Notes: generated from the sequence alone by a model not told the origin. 64,000 nt of DNA from Anaeromyxobacter sp. (GCA_016718565.1 JADKCZ010000001.1:558001-622000); one strand, 5' to 3'. Positions 26,535 through 35,057 are shown, counted from the stretch's first letter. Made by a program: numbers and translations.

Positions 26535-27755
26535 CTACTCGAGGTAGCGCACCTTGACGGTCTCGATGATGGTCTGGAGCGCCTGCTGCACCACCTCGGT
26601 GCGGGGGTGGCGCACCACCACGTAGCCGTCGCCCTCGTAGCTCTCGCCCTTCGGCGCGCCCACCGTCGGCAGGCGGGCCTCCATCACCAGCGGGCCGATG
26701 GCCTCGTGGACCTGGTGCACGCCGTCCACGGCGGCCACCCGTCCGCGCCCCAGGCCCCGCAGGAAGGCGCAGCCCACCGCGTACGTGCGCTCCCAGGGGC
26801 CGTCGAAGGCGCCGTCCACCACCGCCCGCACCCAGGCCCGGTACAGGTCCACGTCGTGGGCCAGGCCGGTCATGAGCGAGATGTTGGCGCCGGGCGGCCG
26901 CTGCGCGATCTCGCCGATGACGGTGCTCCCGTCGGGCCGCCGGAACCACTCCATGTGGGTCACCCCGTCCTCCAGCCCCAGGGCGGCGATGGCCCCGCGG
27001 GCCATGCGGCGGGCCGGCTCGTACTCGGGGCCAGAGACGTCGCGGGGCAGCAGGCAGGTCCACTGGATCCAGGGGTTCTCGAGCACCTCGAGGCAGGTGG
27101 GCTGGTACTGGGAGATGGACTCCAGGCGCGGCTGGCCGCCCACCGTGATGGTCTCGAAGCTGAACTCCCGCCCGCGCAGGAACTCCTCCGCCAGGATGGG
27201 GCTGGCCGGGCTCGCCCGCATGCCCCGGACGGCGTTCAGCAGCTCGGGGAGCGACCCCACCCGGAAGGTGGACTTGGCGCCCGCGCCGGCCGGCGGCTTC
27301 ACCACCATGGGGAAGCCGATGGCCTCGGCGAAGGCCCGGGCGTCGGCCTCGCCGGCGAGCAGCCGGCTCCGCGCCACCGGCAGCCCGGCGGCCGTGAGGG
27401 CGGCCTTCATGCGGGCCTTGTCGCGGAACAGGTCGGCCACGCCGGGCGGGGTCCCCGGGACGCCGAAGGCCGCCCGGGCCTGCGCCATCGGCACCATCAG
27501 GGCCTCGAGGATGCCGATGATCCGGTCGATCGTCCCGTGGCGCTGCTGCAGCAGGTGGGTGGCGTCGAGGAGGTCCTGGCCGGAGAGCGGATCGGTGACG
27601 CGGACCAGGTCGGCGTAGACGCCGGCGTCGGCGCCCGAGGGCGGGGTGTGGACGATCCCCAGCAGCCGCACGTCCGGGTGCCGCGAGGCGGCGCGCACGA
27701 AGCGCATGGTGGCATCGACCGGGAAGGGCGCGACGAAGACCACGTTGCGGGGCAT
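26535..27755 (-). CDS. ATP-grasp ligase (ATP-grasp 3)
   Basis: 406 residues from ATG 27755 (MPRNVVFVAPFPVDATM); longer in-frame starts upstream add only Arg/Pro-rich sequence that overlaps the next gene. The core shows PMVVKPPAGAGAKSTFRV, AEEFLRGREFSFETI and THMEWFRRPDGSTVIGEIAQRPPG, the same layout as ATP-grasp 2 and 4. The end, EGDGYVVVRHPRTEVV, also matches the others. Divergent from ATP-grasp 4 with 100 bases between them and convergent with glgA. It is expected to activate a carboxylate as acyl-phosphate and join it to an amine; the substrates are unknown. Confidence 0.88.
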   Translation of the reverse strand: MPRNVVFVAPFPVDATMRFVRAASRHPDVRLLGIVHTPPSGADAGVYADLVRVTDPLSGQDLLDATHLLQQRHGTIDRIIGILEALMVPMAQARAAFGVPGTPPGVADLFRDKARMKAALTAAGLPVARSRLLAGEADARAFAEAIGFPMVVKPPAGAGAKSTFRVGSLPELLNAVRGMRASPASPILAEEFLRGREFSFETITVGGQPRLESISQYQPTCLEVLENPWIQWTCLLPRDVSGPEYEPARRMARGAIAALGLEDGVTHMEWFRRPDGSTVIGEIAQRPPGANISLMTGLAHDVDLYRAWVRAVVDGAFDGPWERTYAVGCAFLRGLGRGRVAAVDGVHQVHEAIGPLVMEARLPTVGAPKGESYEGDGYVVVRHPRTEVVQQALQTIIETVKVRYLE

Positions 27756-27855
27756 GGCCGCGCACCTTGGCAGGGGGCGGCGCGCCCCGTCAAACGGCGC
27801 CCCGGCGCGGGAGGGGAGGGGATCCCGGGCGCGACCGGTGGTAGCTTTCGCCGCC

Positions 27856-29073
27856 ATGAGAGTCGTGTTCCTGGCGCCGTCCTTCCCTCCGGAGATGATC
27901 CAGTACACGCGGGGGCTGGCCGAGGTCGGCGCCCAGGTCTACGGGATCGGCGACACGCCCCGCCAGGCGCTGCCGGCCGAGGTGCGCCCGCACCTGCACG
28001 ACTACCTCCAGGTGCCGCGCATCCTCGACGAGGACGACGTCATGGCGCGCGCCTCGGCCTGGCTGCGCGGCCGGGCGGTGGACCGGGTGCTGGCCAACTG
28101 GGAGGTGCTGGTGCAGCTGGCGGCCCGGCTGCGCGAGCGCTGGGGGCTGCCGGGGATGTCCCCCGAGGTGGTGCGCGGCTTCCGCGACAAGGAGCTCATG
28201 AAGGAGCGGGTGCGGGCGGCCGGCCTGCGGGTGCCGCGCTCGCGGCGGGTCACCTCGGAGGCCGAGGTGCGCGCGGCGGCCGAGGTCATCGGCTTCCCGC
28301 TGATCCTGAAGCCCATCGCCGGCGCCGGCAGCGCCGACACCTACCGGGTGCGGACCCAGGGTGAGCTCGAGGCGGCCATCGCCGCCATGCGCGGCATCCC
28401 GGAGGCGAGCTGCGAGGAGTACGTCGAGGGCGAGGAGTTCACCTTCGACACCGTCTGCATCGGCGGCACGCCGGCCTTCGAGAACGTGGCGAGCTACCTG
28501 CCGAAGCCGCTCGAGGCGCGCAGCCAGGAGTGGGTCAGCCCGGTGGTCATCACGGTGCGCGACATGTACCAGCCGCGCCTGGCCCCCGGGGTGAAGCTGG
28601 GGCGCGCGGTCCTGGGGGCGCTCGGCATGGGCGACGGGTTCACGCACATGGAGTGGTTCCTCACGCCCAAGGGCGAGGCGGTCTTCGGCGAGATCGGGTG
28701 CCGGCCCGGCGGGGCGCACCTGGTCGACCAGATGAACTACACCTGCGACGTGGACCTGTTCCGCGAGTGGGCGCGGGTGGCCTGCTTCGGCCGCTTCGAG
28801 GGGCCCACCGCCCGCCGGTACAACGCCGCCATCATCTTCAAGCGCGCCCAGGGGCAGGGGCGCATCACCCGCATCGAGGGGCTCAGCGGCTGGCTCCGCC
28901 AGGCCGGGCCCTGGGCCCTGGAGGAGCGGCTCCTCCGCCCGGGCACCCACCGGCGCAACTGGAAGCAGACCCTGCTCTCCGACGGCCACCTCATGGTGCG
29001 CCACCCGGAGTGGGCCGAGGCGCACCGGCTGGCCATGGCGGCCGCCACCGACGTCCGGATGTTCGCCGAGTGA
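27856..29073 (+). CDS. ATP-grasp ligase (ATP-grasp 4)
   Basis: 405 residues from ATG 27856 (MRVVFLAPSFPPEMIQYTRG). Core motifs are LILKPIAGAGSADTYRV, CEEYVEGEEFTFDTV and THMEWFLTPKGEAVFGEIGCRPGG, shared with ATP-grasp 2 and 3. A GTGA overlap couples it to the N-formylglutamate-amidohydrolase-like gene. The pairing of a ligase with an amidohydrolase in one operon fits a cycle in which an amide is made and another is removed (inference). I cannot tell which amino acid or acid it uses. Confidence 0.88.
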   Translation: MRVVFLAPSFPPEMIQYTRGLAEVGAQVYGIGDTPRQALPAEVRPHLHDYLQVPRILDEDDVMARASAWLRGRAVDRVLANWEVLVQLAARLRERWGLPGMSPEVVRGFRDKELMKERVRAAGLRVPRSRRVTSEAEVRAAAEVIGFPLILKPIAGAGSADTYRVRTQGELEAAIAAMRGIPEASCEEYVEGEEFTFDTVCIGGTPAFENVASYLPKPLEARSQEWVSPVVITVRDMYQPRLAPGVKLGRAVLGALGMGDGFTHMEWFLTPKGEAVFGEIGCRPGGAHLVDQMNYTCDVDLFREWARVACFGRFEGPTARRYNAAIIFKRAQGQGRITRIEGLSGWLRQAGPWALEERLLRPGTHRRNWKQTLLSDGHLMVRHPEWAEAHRLAMAAATDVRMFAE

Positions 29074-30002
29074 GCGCGCCGGTGGAGCCGGTCCGCTCCC
29101 TGCCCGGCGTCTGCGAGGCGCGGCTCTTCCGCGGCGCGGCGGCGCCGGCGGGCGCGCCGCCGGATCTCCTGGTCGAGGTGCCGCACGGCGCCACGCGGGC
29201 GGCGCACTTCGAGGCGCTGGGGCGCGCCCTGTACGGCCCGTTCCCGGACGGCCTGGCCGAGTTCTTCCACGTCAACACCGACGCCGGCGCGCCCGAGTAC
29301 GCGGCGGCGCTGGCCGAGGCGCTGGTGGCGGCGGACCCGCGGCGGACGGTGCTGGTCCTCTCGAGCGAGATCCCGCGCACCTTCATCGACTGCAACCGGG
29401 TCCTGGAGGCCTCGCCGGAGGACTTCCGCGCCGGCCGGGTGACCCCCGGCCTGCCGCCGTACGTGCGAGACCCGCGGGACCGCGAGCTCCTGCGGGCCCG
29501 CCACCAGGCCTGGGTGGAGGTGAGCAGCGCCGCCTACCAGTGGACCTGTGGCCAGGGCGGGTTCGGCCTGATGGCCCACACCTACGCGCCGCGCAGCGTG
29601 GACGTGGAGGTGGACGACGGTGTGGTGGAGGCGCTGCGCCGCGCCTACCGGCCGGAGGTGGAGCCCACCTGGCCGCTCCGACCCGAGGTGGACCTCATCG
29701 CGCGGGAGCCCTCCGGCCGCGTCCTGGCCGAGCCGCTGGTCCGCGCCGTGGCGGCCGCCTTCGCGGCCGACGGCCTCACCGCCGAGGTGAGCGCCACCTA
29801 CCCGCTGCACCCGAGCACGCTCGGCCACCGGCACGCGGCCCGCTGGGCGCCGCGGGTGCTCTGCGTGGAGGTGCGCCGCGACCTCCTGGTGGAGGCCTGG
29901 CTGCCGCTCCGGCCGCTCACCGCCGCGCCGGCCAAGGTGGCGCGGCTGGCGGCCCCGCTGGTCCGGGCCGTGCTCGCGGCCTGGCGGGAGGCCGCCGCCT
30001 AG
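29070..30002 (+). CDS. N-formylglutamate amidohydrolase-family protein
   Basis: 310 residues from GTG 29070, overlapping the ATP-grasp 4 stop. The family's opening metal region is visible as LLVEVPHGATRAAHFEAL (about residue 30), followed by HVNTDAGAPEYAAAL and DCNRVLEAS. The later AHTYAPRSVDVEVDDGVVEALR and TYPLHPSTLGHRHAARW, with further histidines, also belong to this fold. HutG-type enzymes release formate from N-formylglutamate with zinc, but no histidine-degradation gene is present, so a different N-acyl amino acid is likely here. Its stop codon shares the tetramer CTAG with the stop of the convergent polyprenyl synthase gene. Confidence 0.78.
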   Translation: MSAPVEPVRSLPGVCEARLFRGAAAPAGAPPDLLVEVPHGATRAAHFEALGRALYGPFPDGLAEFFHVNTDAGAPEYAAALAEALVAADPRRTVLVLSSEIPRTFIDCNRVLEASPEDFRAGRVTPGLPPYVRDPRDRELLRARHQAWVEVSSAAYQWTCGQGGFGLMAHTYAPRSVDVEVDDGVVEALRRAYRPEVEPTWPLRPEVDLIAREPSGRVLAEPLVRAVAAAFAADGLTAEVSATYPLHPSTLGHRHAARWAPRVLCVEVRRDLLVEAWLPLRPLTAAPAKVARLAAPLVRAVLAAWREAAA

Positions 30003-31045
30003 AACGCCCGCTCGGTGAGCGAGCGGGCCGCCTCGGCCAGGGCGCGGCGGTGCGGGCCGTCGGGCAGCAGCTGCAGCGCCGCCATGGCCACGCCGGTGTG
30101 CTGGCGCGCCAGGGCGCGCGCGGCGTCCACGCCGCCGGAGCGCCTCACCGCCTCGAGCACCTCGCCGGCCACCGCCACGCCGTCGGCCTGGCCCTCCATG
30201 AGCAGGGAGAGGCGGGGCCGCAGCGACGGCTCGGCCTCCAGCGCCCGGATGAGCGGCAGGGTGGCCTTGCCCTCGAGGAGGTCGGTGCCCAGCTGCTTGC
30301 CGAGCAGGCCCGGGTCGGCGGCGTAGTCGAGGGCGTCGTCCACCAGCTGGAAGGCGACCCCGATGCCCTCGCCGAAGCGCGAGAGGGCGTCGGGGATGGC
30401 GCCGTGCGCGCCGGCCGCCCAGCCGCCGGCGGCGGTGGCCCACCCGAACAGCGAGGCGGTCTTGCCGACCACCACCTGCAGGTAGGTGGCCTCGGTGGCG
30501 GCGAAGGTGCCGCGGAAGGTGAGCTGCAGCACCTCGCCCTCGACCAGCCGGCGCATGGTGGCCAGCAGCGGCAGGAGGGCCTGCCTGGCGGCCGGGGCCT
30601 GGGCCACGATCTCCAGGGCCCGGGTCAGCAGCCAGTCGCCCGAGAGCACCGACACCGAGTTGCCCCAGAGCACGCGCGAGGCGGGCTGGCCGCGGCGCAC
30701 CGGGCCGTCGTCGATGACGTCGTCGTGCAGCAGGGTGGCGGAGTGGGTCAGCTCGGCCGCCACCGCGTAGGGGATGGCGGCCTTCATGGCGCCGCCGTTG
30801 GCGCCGCAGGCCAGCAGGGTCACCATGGGGCGGATGCGCTTGCCGCCGGCGGAGACCAGGTGGCGGGCGGCCGCCTGCAGCCGCGCCTCGGCGTCCAGGG
30901 TGGCGTCGCTGAGCTGCTGCTCCAGCGCCGCCAGGGTCTCGGGCAGGCCCGGCACCTCGGCCAGGGCCGCCTGGGCGCGCTCCGGGCGGACGCCGCGCTC
31001 GGCGGTCTGGCTGAGCTGCGAGACGATGGTCTGCTCCGAGGCCAT
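29999..31045 (-). CDS. Polyprenyl (probably all-trans) diphosphate synthase
   Basis: Builds the isoprenoid tail used for menaquinone. 348 residues. The first aspartate-rich motif is LLHDDVIDDGPVRRG (about residue 115), preceded by GGKRIRPMV. The second is FQLVDDALDYAADPGLLGKQLGTDL. ATG 31045 is chosen because GGAGG stands ten bases before it; a TTG at 31075 lies inside the operator and is unlikely. The gene has its own promoter and a palindrome also found at the menaquinone operon. The chain length cannot be read from the sequence. Confidence 0.92.
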   Translation of the reverse strand: MASEQTIVSQLSQTAERGVRPERAQAALAEVPGLPETLAALEQQLSDATLDAEARLQAAARHLVSAGGKRIRPMVTLLACGANGGAMKAAIPYAVAAELTHSATLLHDDVIDDGPVRRGQPASRVLWGNSVSVLSGDWLLTRALEIVAQAPAARQALLPLLATMRRLVEGEVLQLTFRGTFAATEATYLQVVVGKTASLFGWATAAGGWAAGAHGAIPDALSRFGEGIGVAFQLVDDALDYAADPGLLGKQLGTDLLEGKATLPLIRALEAEPSLRPRLSLLMEGQADGVAVAGEVLEAVRRSGGVDAARALARQHTGVAMAALQLLPDGPHRRALAEAARSLTERAF

Positions 31046-31070
31046 GCCGGTGCCGCCTCCGTGAAGCGCG

Positions 31071-31086
31071 TTCAAGGAAAGTTGAA
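31071..31086. promoter_or_regulatory. Palindromic operator candidate, copy 2 (TTCAA-N6-TTGAA)
   Basis: TTCAAGGAAAGTTGAA has 5-base arms and a 6-base centre, the same outer arms and total length as the site at 16395-16410. It lies immediately downstream of the -10 box of the polyprenyl synthase gene, where a bound dimer would cover the transcription start. By base composition such a site is rare in this window, and both copies precede quinone-pathway genes. Confidence 0.6.
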
Positions 31087-31088
31087 GG

Positions 31089-31118
31089 CGTATAGCCCGG
31101 TCGCGCGCGGGTGGTCAA
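31089..31118 (-). promoter_or_regulatory. Candidate sigma-70 promoter of the polyprenyl synthase gene
   Basis: On the minus strand TTGACC (31118-31113) and TATACG (31094-31089) are 18 bases apart, matching five and four of six consensus bases. The -35 box overlaps the last codons and stop of the epimerase-like gene upstream. Transcription would begin inside the palindrome at 31071-31086. Confidence 0.55.
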
Positions 31119-32080
31119 CGCGCGGCGGGTGCGCCGCCGAAGGTCGCCTGGGCCCAGGCCACGGTCTGGCGGGCCGCCTCGTCGCGCGGCGTGGTGAGGT
31201 CGCCGAAGCGGGCGCGGAAGCGGGCGTCGTCCACCTCGAAGGGCTCCTCCCACTGGTAGGCCATCTCGTTCACCTCGCGCAGGATGGGCATGAAGAGGGC
31301 CAGGAGCTTGAGCGCCAGCGGCGGGATGCGGCCCAGCGCGATGGGCCGGCCCAGGGCGGCGGCGAAGCGCTCCACCAGCGCCCGGGTGGACTCGGCCGGG
31401 TGGCACGGCAGCATGAAGGTGCCGCCGGCCTCCGGGTCCTGCCCCAGGGCGGCCAGGCCGGCCGCCACGTCCTCGACGAAGTGGTAGGTGTGCGGCGTCT
31501 CCGGGTCGACCACGCCGCCGATGGACGTGCCGGCCAGGGCCGGCTTCCAGAACCGGTCTCCGAACTGGGTCATGACGCCGCCCGGGCCGTAGAAGTCGCT
31601 GGCCATGCCGGTGACGGCGCGCACCTGGCCGCGCGCCACGGCCTCGCCGAGCGTGCGCTGGAGGCGGGCCCGGATCTCGCCCTTCCTCGAGCAGGGCGCC
31701 AGCGCCAGGTCCTCGGTCAGCTTCCGGCCGCGCGGCCTGCCGAGCCCGTAGAGGTTGTCGAGCACCACCAGGCGGGCGCCCTCCCGGCCGGCGGCGGCCA
31801 CCAGCGCCGCCTGGAAGCGGGGCAGCTGCTCGGCCCAGGCGGCGGTGGCGTAGGCCGGGTTGAGGCAGTGGTAGAGCACCGCGGCGCCGCGGGCGGCCTC
31901 GGCCACCGCGGCCGGGTCGGTGGCCTCGGCGCGGACCAGCTGGACACCGGAGAGGTTCGCCGGGACGCGGGTGCGGTGCACCAGGCGGACCGGGTGACCG
32001 GCGGCGGCCAGCCGTCGCGCCAGCGGCGCGCCGATCTGGCCGGCGCCGAAGACCACGTGGAGCGAGGGGGTGGGGGGCAC
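31115..32080 (-). CDS. NAD-dependent epimerase/dehydratase-family (SDR) protein
   Basis: 321 residues from GTG 32080. It is an extended short-chain dehydrogenase with the Rossmann fingerprint VVFGAGQIGAPLARRL (about residue 10), in which GxGxxG is intact. VLDNLYGLGRPRG and SDFYGPGGVMTQFGDRFW resemble NAD(P)-binding epimerase-like proteins. The typical YxxxK catalytic pair is not obvious. Such proteins occur as nucleoside-sugar epimerase-like or flavonol-reductase-like enzymes; the substrate is unknown. It precedes the polyprenyl synthase on the same strand, but that gene has its own promoter. Confidence 0.82.
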   Translation of the reverse strand: MPPTPSLHVVFGAGQIGAPLARRLAAAGHPVRLVHRTRVPANLSGVQLVRAEATDPAAVAEAARGAAVLYHCLNPAYATAAWAEQLPRFQAALVAAAGREGARLVVLDNLYGLGRPRGRKLTEDLALAPCSRKGEIRARLQRTLGEAVARGQVRAVTGMASDFYGPGGVMTQFGDRFWKPALAGTSIGGVVDPETPHTYHFVEDVAAGLAALGQDPEAGGTFMLPCHPAESTRALVERFAAALGRPIALGRIPPLALKLLALFMPILREVNEMAYQWEEPFEVDDARFRARFGDLTTPRDEAARQTVAWAQATFGGAPAAR

Positions 32081-32177
32081 GGGTTCCTCCTGGGGTCGTG
32101 GCCGGTCTGGCCCGACGAGCAGTCGTCGCCAGGATAGCCCCGCCGGCGCCCGGCGCGCCCGTGGTACCTTGCGCGCC

Positions 32178-32957
32178 GTGCCGGTGGTGAAGCTCCTGCT
32201 CGAGTACGAAGGGACCCGCTACGTGGGCTGGCAGGTCCAGCCCAACGGGGCGTCGATCCAGGGCGAGGTGGAGCGGGCGCTGGCCACCCTGCACGGGGCG
32301 CCGCGCCGGGTCACCGCGGCCGGGCGGACCGACGCCGGGGTCCACGCGCTCGGGCAGGTCTGCTCCTTCGTGGAGGCCGCGCCGCTGCCGCTCAAGGCCT
32401 ACGTGCAGGGCATGAACGCGCTCCTGCCGGACGACGTGGCGGTGCAGTCCGCCTCGCTGGAGCCAGACGGCTTCGACGCCCGGCGCAGCGCCTCCGGCAA
32501 GCGCTACCGCTACCGGCTGGAGAACGGGCCGACGCGGCAGCCGCTCTCCTACCGCCTCGCCTGGCAGCTGTTCCGGCCGCTGGACGTGGCCGCCATGCGG
32601 GACGCCGCGGCGCGGCTCCCGGGCCGCCACGACTTCGCCTGCTTCCAGGCCTCCGACTGCGCCTGCGCCCACGCGGTGCGCGACCTGCGCCGCTGCGAGC
32701 TGGTGGGCGCGGCGGGCGGGCGCATCGACCTGGTGCTGGAGGCGTCGGCCTTCGTGAAGCACATGGTGCGCAACATCACCGGGACGCTGGTGGAGGTGGG
32801 CCTGGGCCGGCGCGCCGCCGACTCGATGGAGCGGCTGCTCTTCGCCCGCGACCGGCGGCTGGCCGGCCCGACCGCGCCGCCGCAGGGGCTCTGCCTGGAG
32901 GAGGTCTTCTACGGGAGGCGCGACGCGGCGGGCGAGGGCGACGCCGCGGAGGACTGA
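32178..32957 (+). CDS. truA: tRNA pseudouridine(38-40) synthase TruA
   Basis: Forms pseudouridine in the anticodon stem-loop of tRNAs. 259 residues from GTG 32178 (VPVVKLLLEYEGTRYVGWQVQ). The catalytic aspartate lies in TAAGRTDAGVHALGQV (about residue 53). YRYRLENG, HDFACFQASD and VKHMVRNITGTLVEVGLG are family signatures. A longer frame upstream gives only basic low-complexity residues. Divergent from the epimerase-like gene. Confidence 0.96.
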   Translation: MPVVKLLLEYEGTRYVGWQVQPNGASIQGEVERALATLHGAPRRVTAAGRTDAGVHALGQVCSFVEAAPLPLKAYVQGMNALLPDDVAVQSASLEPDGFDARRSASGKRYRYRLENGPTRQPLSYRLAWQLFRPLDVAAMRDAAARLPGRHDFACFQASDCACAHAVRDLRRCELVGAAGGRIDLVLEASAFVKHMVRNITGTLVEVGLGRRAADSMERLLFARDRRLAGPTAPPQGLCLEEVFYGRRDAAGEGDAAED

Positions 32958-32960
32958 CCG

Positions 32961-32982
32961 GACCGGGAGTTCCGCCGCGCGG
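32961..32982. repeat. 22-base repeat, copy 1
   Basis: The 22 bases starting GACCGGGAG and ending GCGCGG, four bases after the truA stop, recur exactly and in inverted orientation at 37422-37443. A degenerate version (GACCGGGCGCTCCGCGGCGC) is found at 39033-39052, just after the terminator there. All three are between genes. Confidence 0.7.
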
Positions 32983-33122
32983 CCCCGCGTCCGCGGCGCG
33001 GACGCCCCAGCCTCCGCCGACCCCCCCCCGTCCGGAGGGCGCACGTCACGAACTCGGTCGGGCCGCCTCCCTGCCCCGAAGCACGCCGGGCCTCCCGCCC
33101 GTGCCCCCGAGAGGAGTGCCCC

Positions 33123-35057
33123 TTGCGCCTCACCAGCCCAGCCGGAGCCACCCGCCGCGCGCTCGCGCTCGCCGCCGCCTGCCTCGCGCTCGCCGCCCCA
33201 GGCGCCGCCGCGGCCAAGGAGCGGTCCGAGATCGCCGACGCCTACAAGTGGAACCTCGACGAGCTCTACCCGAGCGAGGCGGCCTGGGAGGCGGCGCGCA
33301 CCGCGCTCGGCGCCCGCGTCCCCTCGCTGGCCCAGCACCAGGGCCACCTCGGCGACTCGCCGGCCGCGCTGCTGGCGGCGCTGCAGCTCAAGAGCAGCCT
33401 GGAGCTGGAGCTGACCCGGCTCTGGGTCTACGCCACGGCCCGCTCCGACGAGGACACCCGCGCCAACCGCCCGCGCGAGCTCCGGCAGGGCGCGCAGAAG
33501 CTGGCGGTCGACCTCTCGAGCGCCACCTCCTTCATCCAGCCCGAGCTCCTGACCTTCGACGCCGCCAAGGTGGAGCGGTACCTGGCCGAGGAGCCCCGGC
33601 TCGCCCCGTACCGCGTCTTCCTCTCCGACGTGGTCCGGGCCCGCCCGCACACCCTCGACGCCGCCGGCGAGCAGCTGCTCGCCGAGGCCGGCAACCTGAC
33701 CGGCGCGGGCGGCTCGGTCTACGGCATCCTCAAGGACGCCGACCTCCCCTGGCCCACCGTGACCTTCTCCTCGGGCGAGGCGGTGCGGCTCGACCCGGCG
33801 GCCTACACCCTCCACCGCGCCTCGCCGGTGCGGGCCGATCGCGAGCTGGCCTTCGAGCGCTTCTTCGGCGCCTTCAAGGGGTACGAGCGGACGTTCGGGG
33901 CCACCTACGACGCCTCGCTCAAGGCCTACCTCTTCGGCGCCAAGGCCCGGCGCTTCCCGGACACGCTCTCCTACGCGCTCTTCCAGGCCAACATCCCCAC
34001 CAGCGTCTACACCCAGCTGGTGAGCGACGTGCGGCGCAGCCTGCCCACCCTCCACCGCGCCCTCAAGCTGCGCGCCCGCATGCTGGGGGTGGAGCAGCTC
34101 CGCTACCAGGACCTCTACACCCCGATGGTCGGCAAGGTGGACCTGACCTTCTCGCCCGAGGAGGCCCGCCAGGTCACGCTCGAGGCCTTCGCCCCGCTGG
34201 GGCAAGGCTACGTGGCCGCCCTCAAGAAGGGCTACGAGAGCCGCTGGACCGACTTCCTGCCCAGCACCGGCAAGCGGCCCGGCGCCTACTCGACCGGCGT
34301 CTACGGCGTGCACCCCTACCAGCTGCTCAACTTCTACGGGAAGTACGACGACCTCTCCACCCTGGCGCACGAGTCGGGCCACTCGATGCACACCTGGCTG
34401 GCGTTCCAGAAGCAGCCCTACCCCACGGCCGACTACCCGATCTTCGTCGCCGAGGTGGCCTCCACCCTGAACGAGAACCTGCTCCTCCACCACATGCTGG
34501 GGAAGGCGAAGAAGGGGCCGGAGGGTGATCCGACCCGGCTGGCGCTGCTCGGCAACGCGCTCGACAACCTGCGCACCACCCTGTTCCGCCAGACCTCCTT
34601 CGCCGAGTTCGAGCTGGAGACCCACCGCAAGGTCGAGCGCGGCGAGCCGGTCACCGGCGAGGCGCTCTCCAAGCTCTACCTGAAGCTGGTGCGCGACTAC
34701 TACGGCCACGACGCCGGGGTCTGCCAGGTGGACGAGCTGATGGGCCTGGAGTGGGCCTACATCCCGCACTTCTACGGCGACTACTACGTCTACCAGTACG
34801 CCACCAGCCTGGTGGCCTCCACCTCGATCGCCAAGGCGATGCGCGACGAGGCCAAGGCCGGCAAGGGCGCGAAGGTGCGCGACGGCTACCTGGCCATGCT
34901 GGCGGCCGGTGGCTCGCGCTACCCCATGGACCTGCTCCGGGAGGCCGGGGTGGACATGACCAGCTCGAAGCCGTTCGACGCCGCCATGGCCGAGATGAAC
35001 GGGATCATGGACGACATGGAGCGCATCCTGGCGCGCCAGGAGAAGGCCCGGAAGTAG
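33123..35057 (+). CDS. pepF: Oligoendopeptidase F-like M3 metallopeptidase with signal peptide
   Basis: 644 residues from TTG 33123, with the strong ribosome site GAGAGGAG. Residues 1-31 form a Sec signal peptide (RR, a hydrophobic core, then APGAAAA). The zinc motif is His416-Glu417 and His420 in LAHESGHSMHTWL, with the third ligand about 26 residues later in VAEVASTLNEN. The rest matches the M3B PepF family in order and length. Usual PepF enzymes are cytosolic and degrade short peptides; the signal here places this one in the periplasm or outside. Myxobacteria feed on protein, so nutrient peptide degradation is a reasonable inference. Confidence 0.93.
   Translation: MRLTSPAGATRRALALAAACLALAAPGAAAAKERSEIADAYKWNLDELYPSEAAWEAARTALGARVPSLAQHQGHLGDSPAALLAALQLKSSLELELTRLWVYATARSDEDTRANRPRELRQGAQKLAVDLSSATSFIQPELLTFDAAKVERYLAEEPRLAPYRVFLSDVVRARPHTLDAAGEQLLAEAGNLTGAGGSVYGILKDADLPWPTVTFSSGEAVRLDPAAYTLHRASPVRADRELAFERFFGAFKGYERTFGATYDASLKAYLFGAKARRFPDTLSYALFQANIPTSVYTQLVSDVRRSLPTLHRALKLRARMLGVEQLRYQDLYTPMVGKVDLTFSPEEARQVTLEAFAPLGQGYVAALKKGYESRWTDFLPSTGKRPGAYSTGVYGVHPYQLLNFYGKYDDLSTLAHESGHSMHTWLAFQKQPYPTADYPIFVAEVASTLNENLLLHHMLGKAKKGPEGDPTRLALLGNALDNLRTTLFRQTSFAEFELETHRKVERGEPVTGEALSKLYLKLVRDYYGHDAGVCQVDELMGLEWAYIPHFYGDYYVYQYATSLVASTSIAKAMRDEAKAGKGAKVRDGYLAMLAAGGSRYPMDLLREAGVDMTSSKPFDAAMAEMNGIMDDMERILARQEKARK

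Noticed and set aside
31046..31075. TTG start at 31075 for the polyprenyl synthase
   Set aside because: It falls inside the operator and probable transcription start. ATG 31045 has GGAGG before it.
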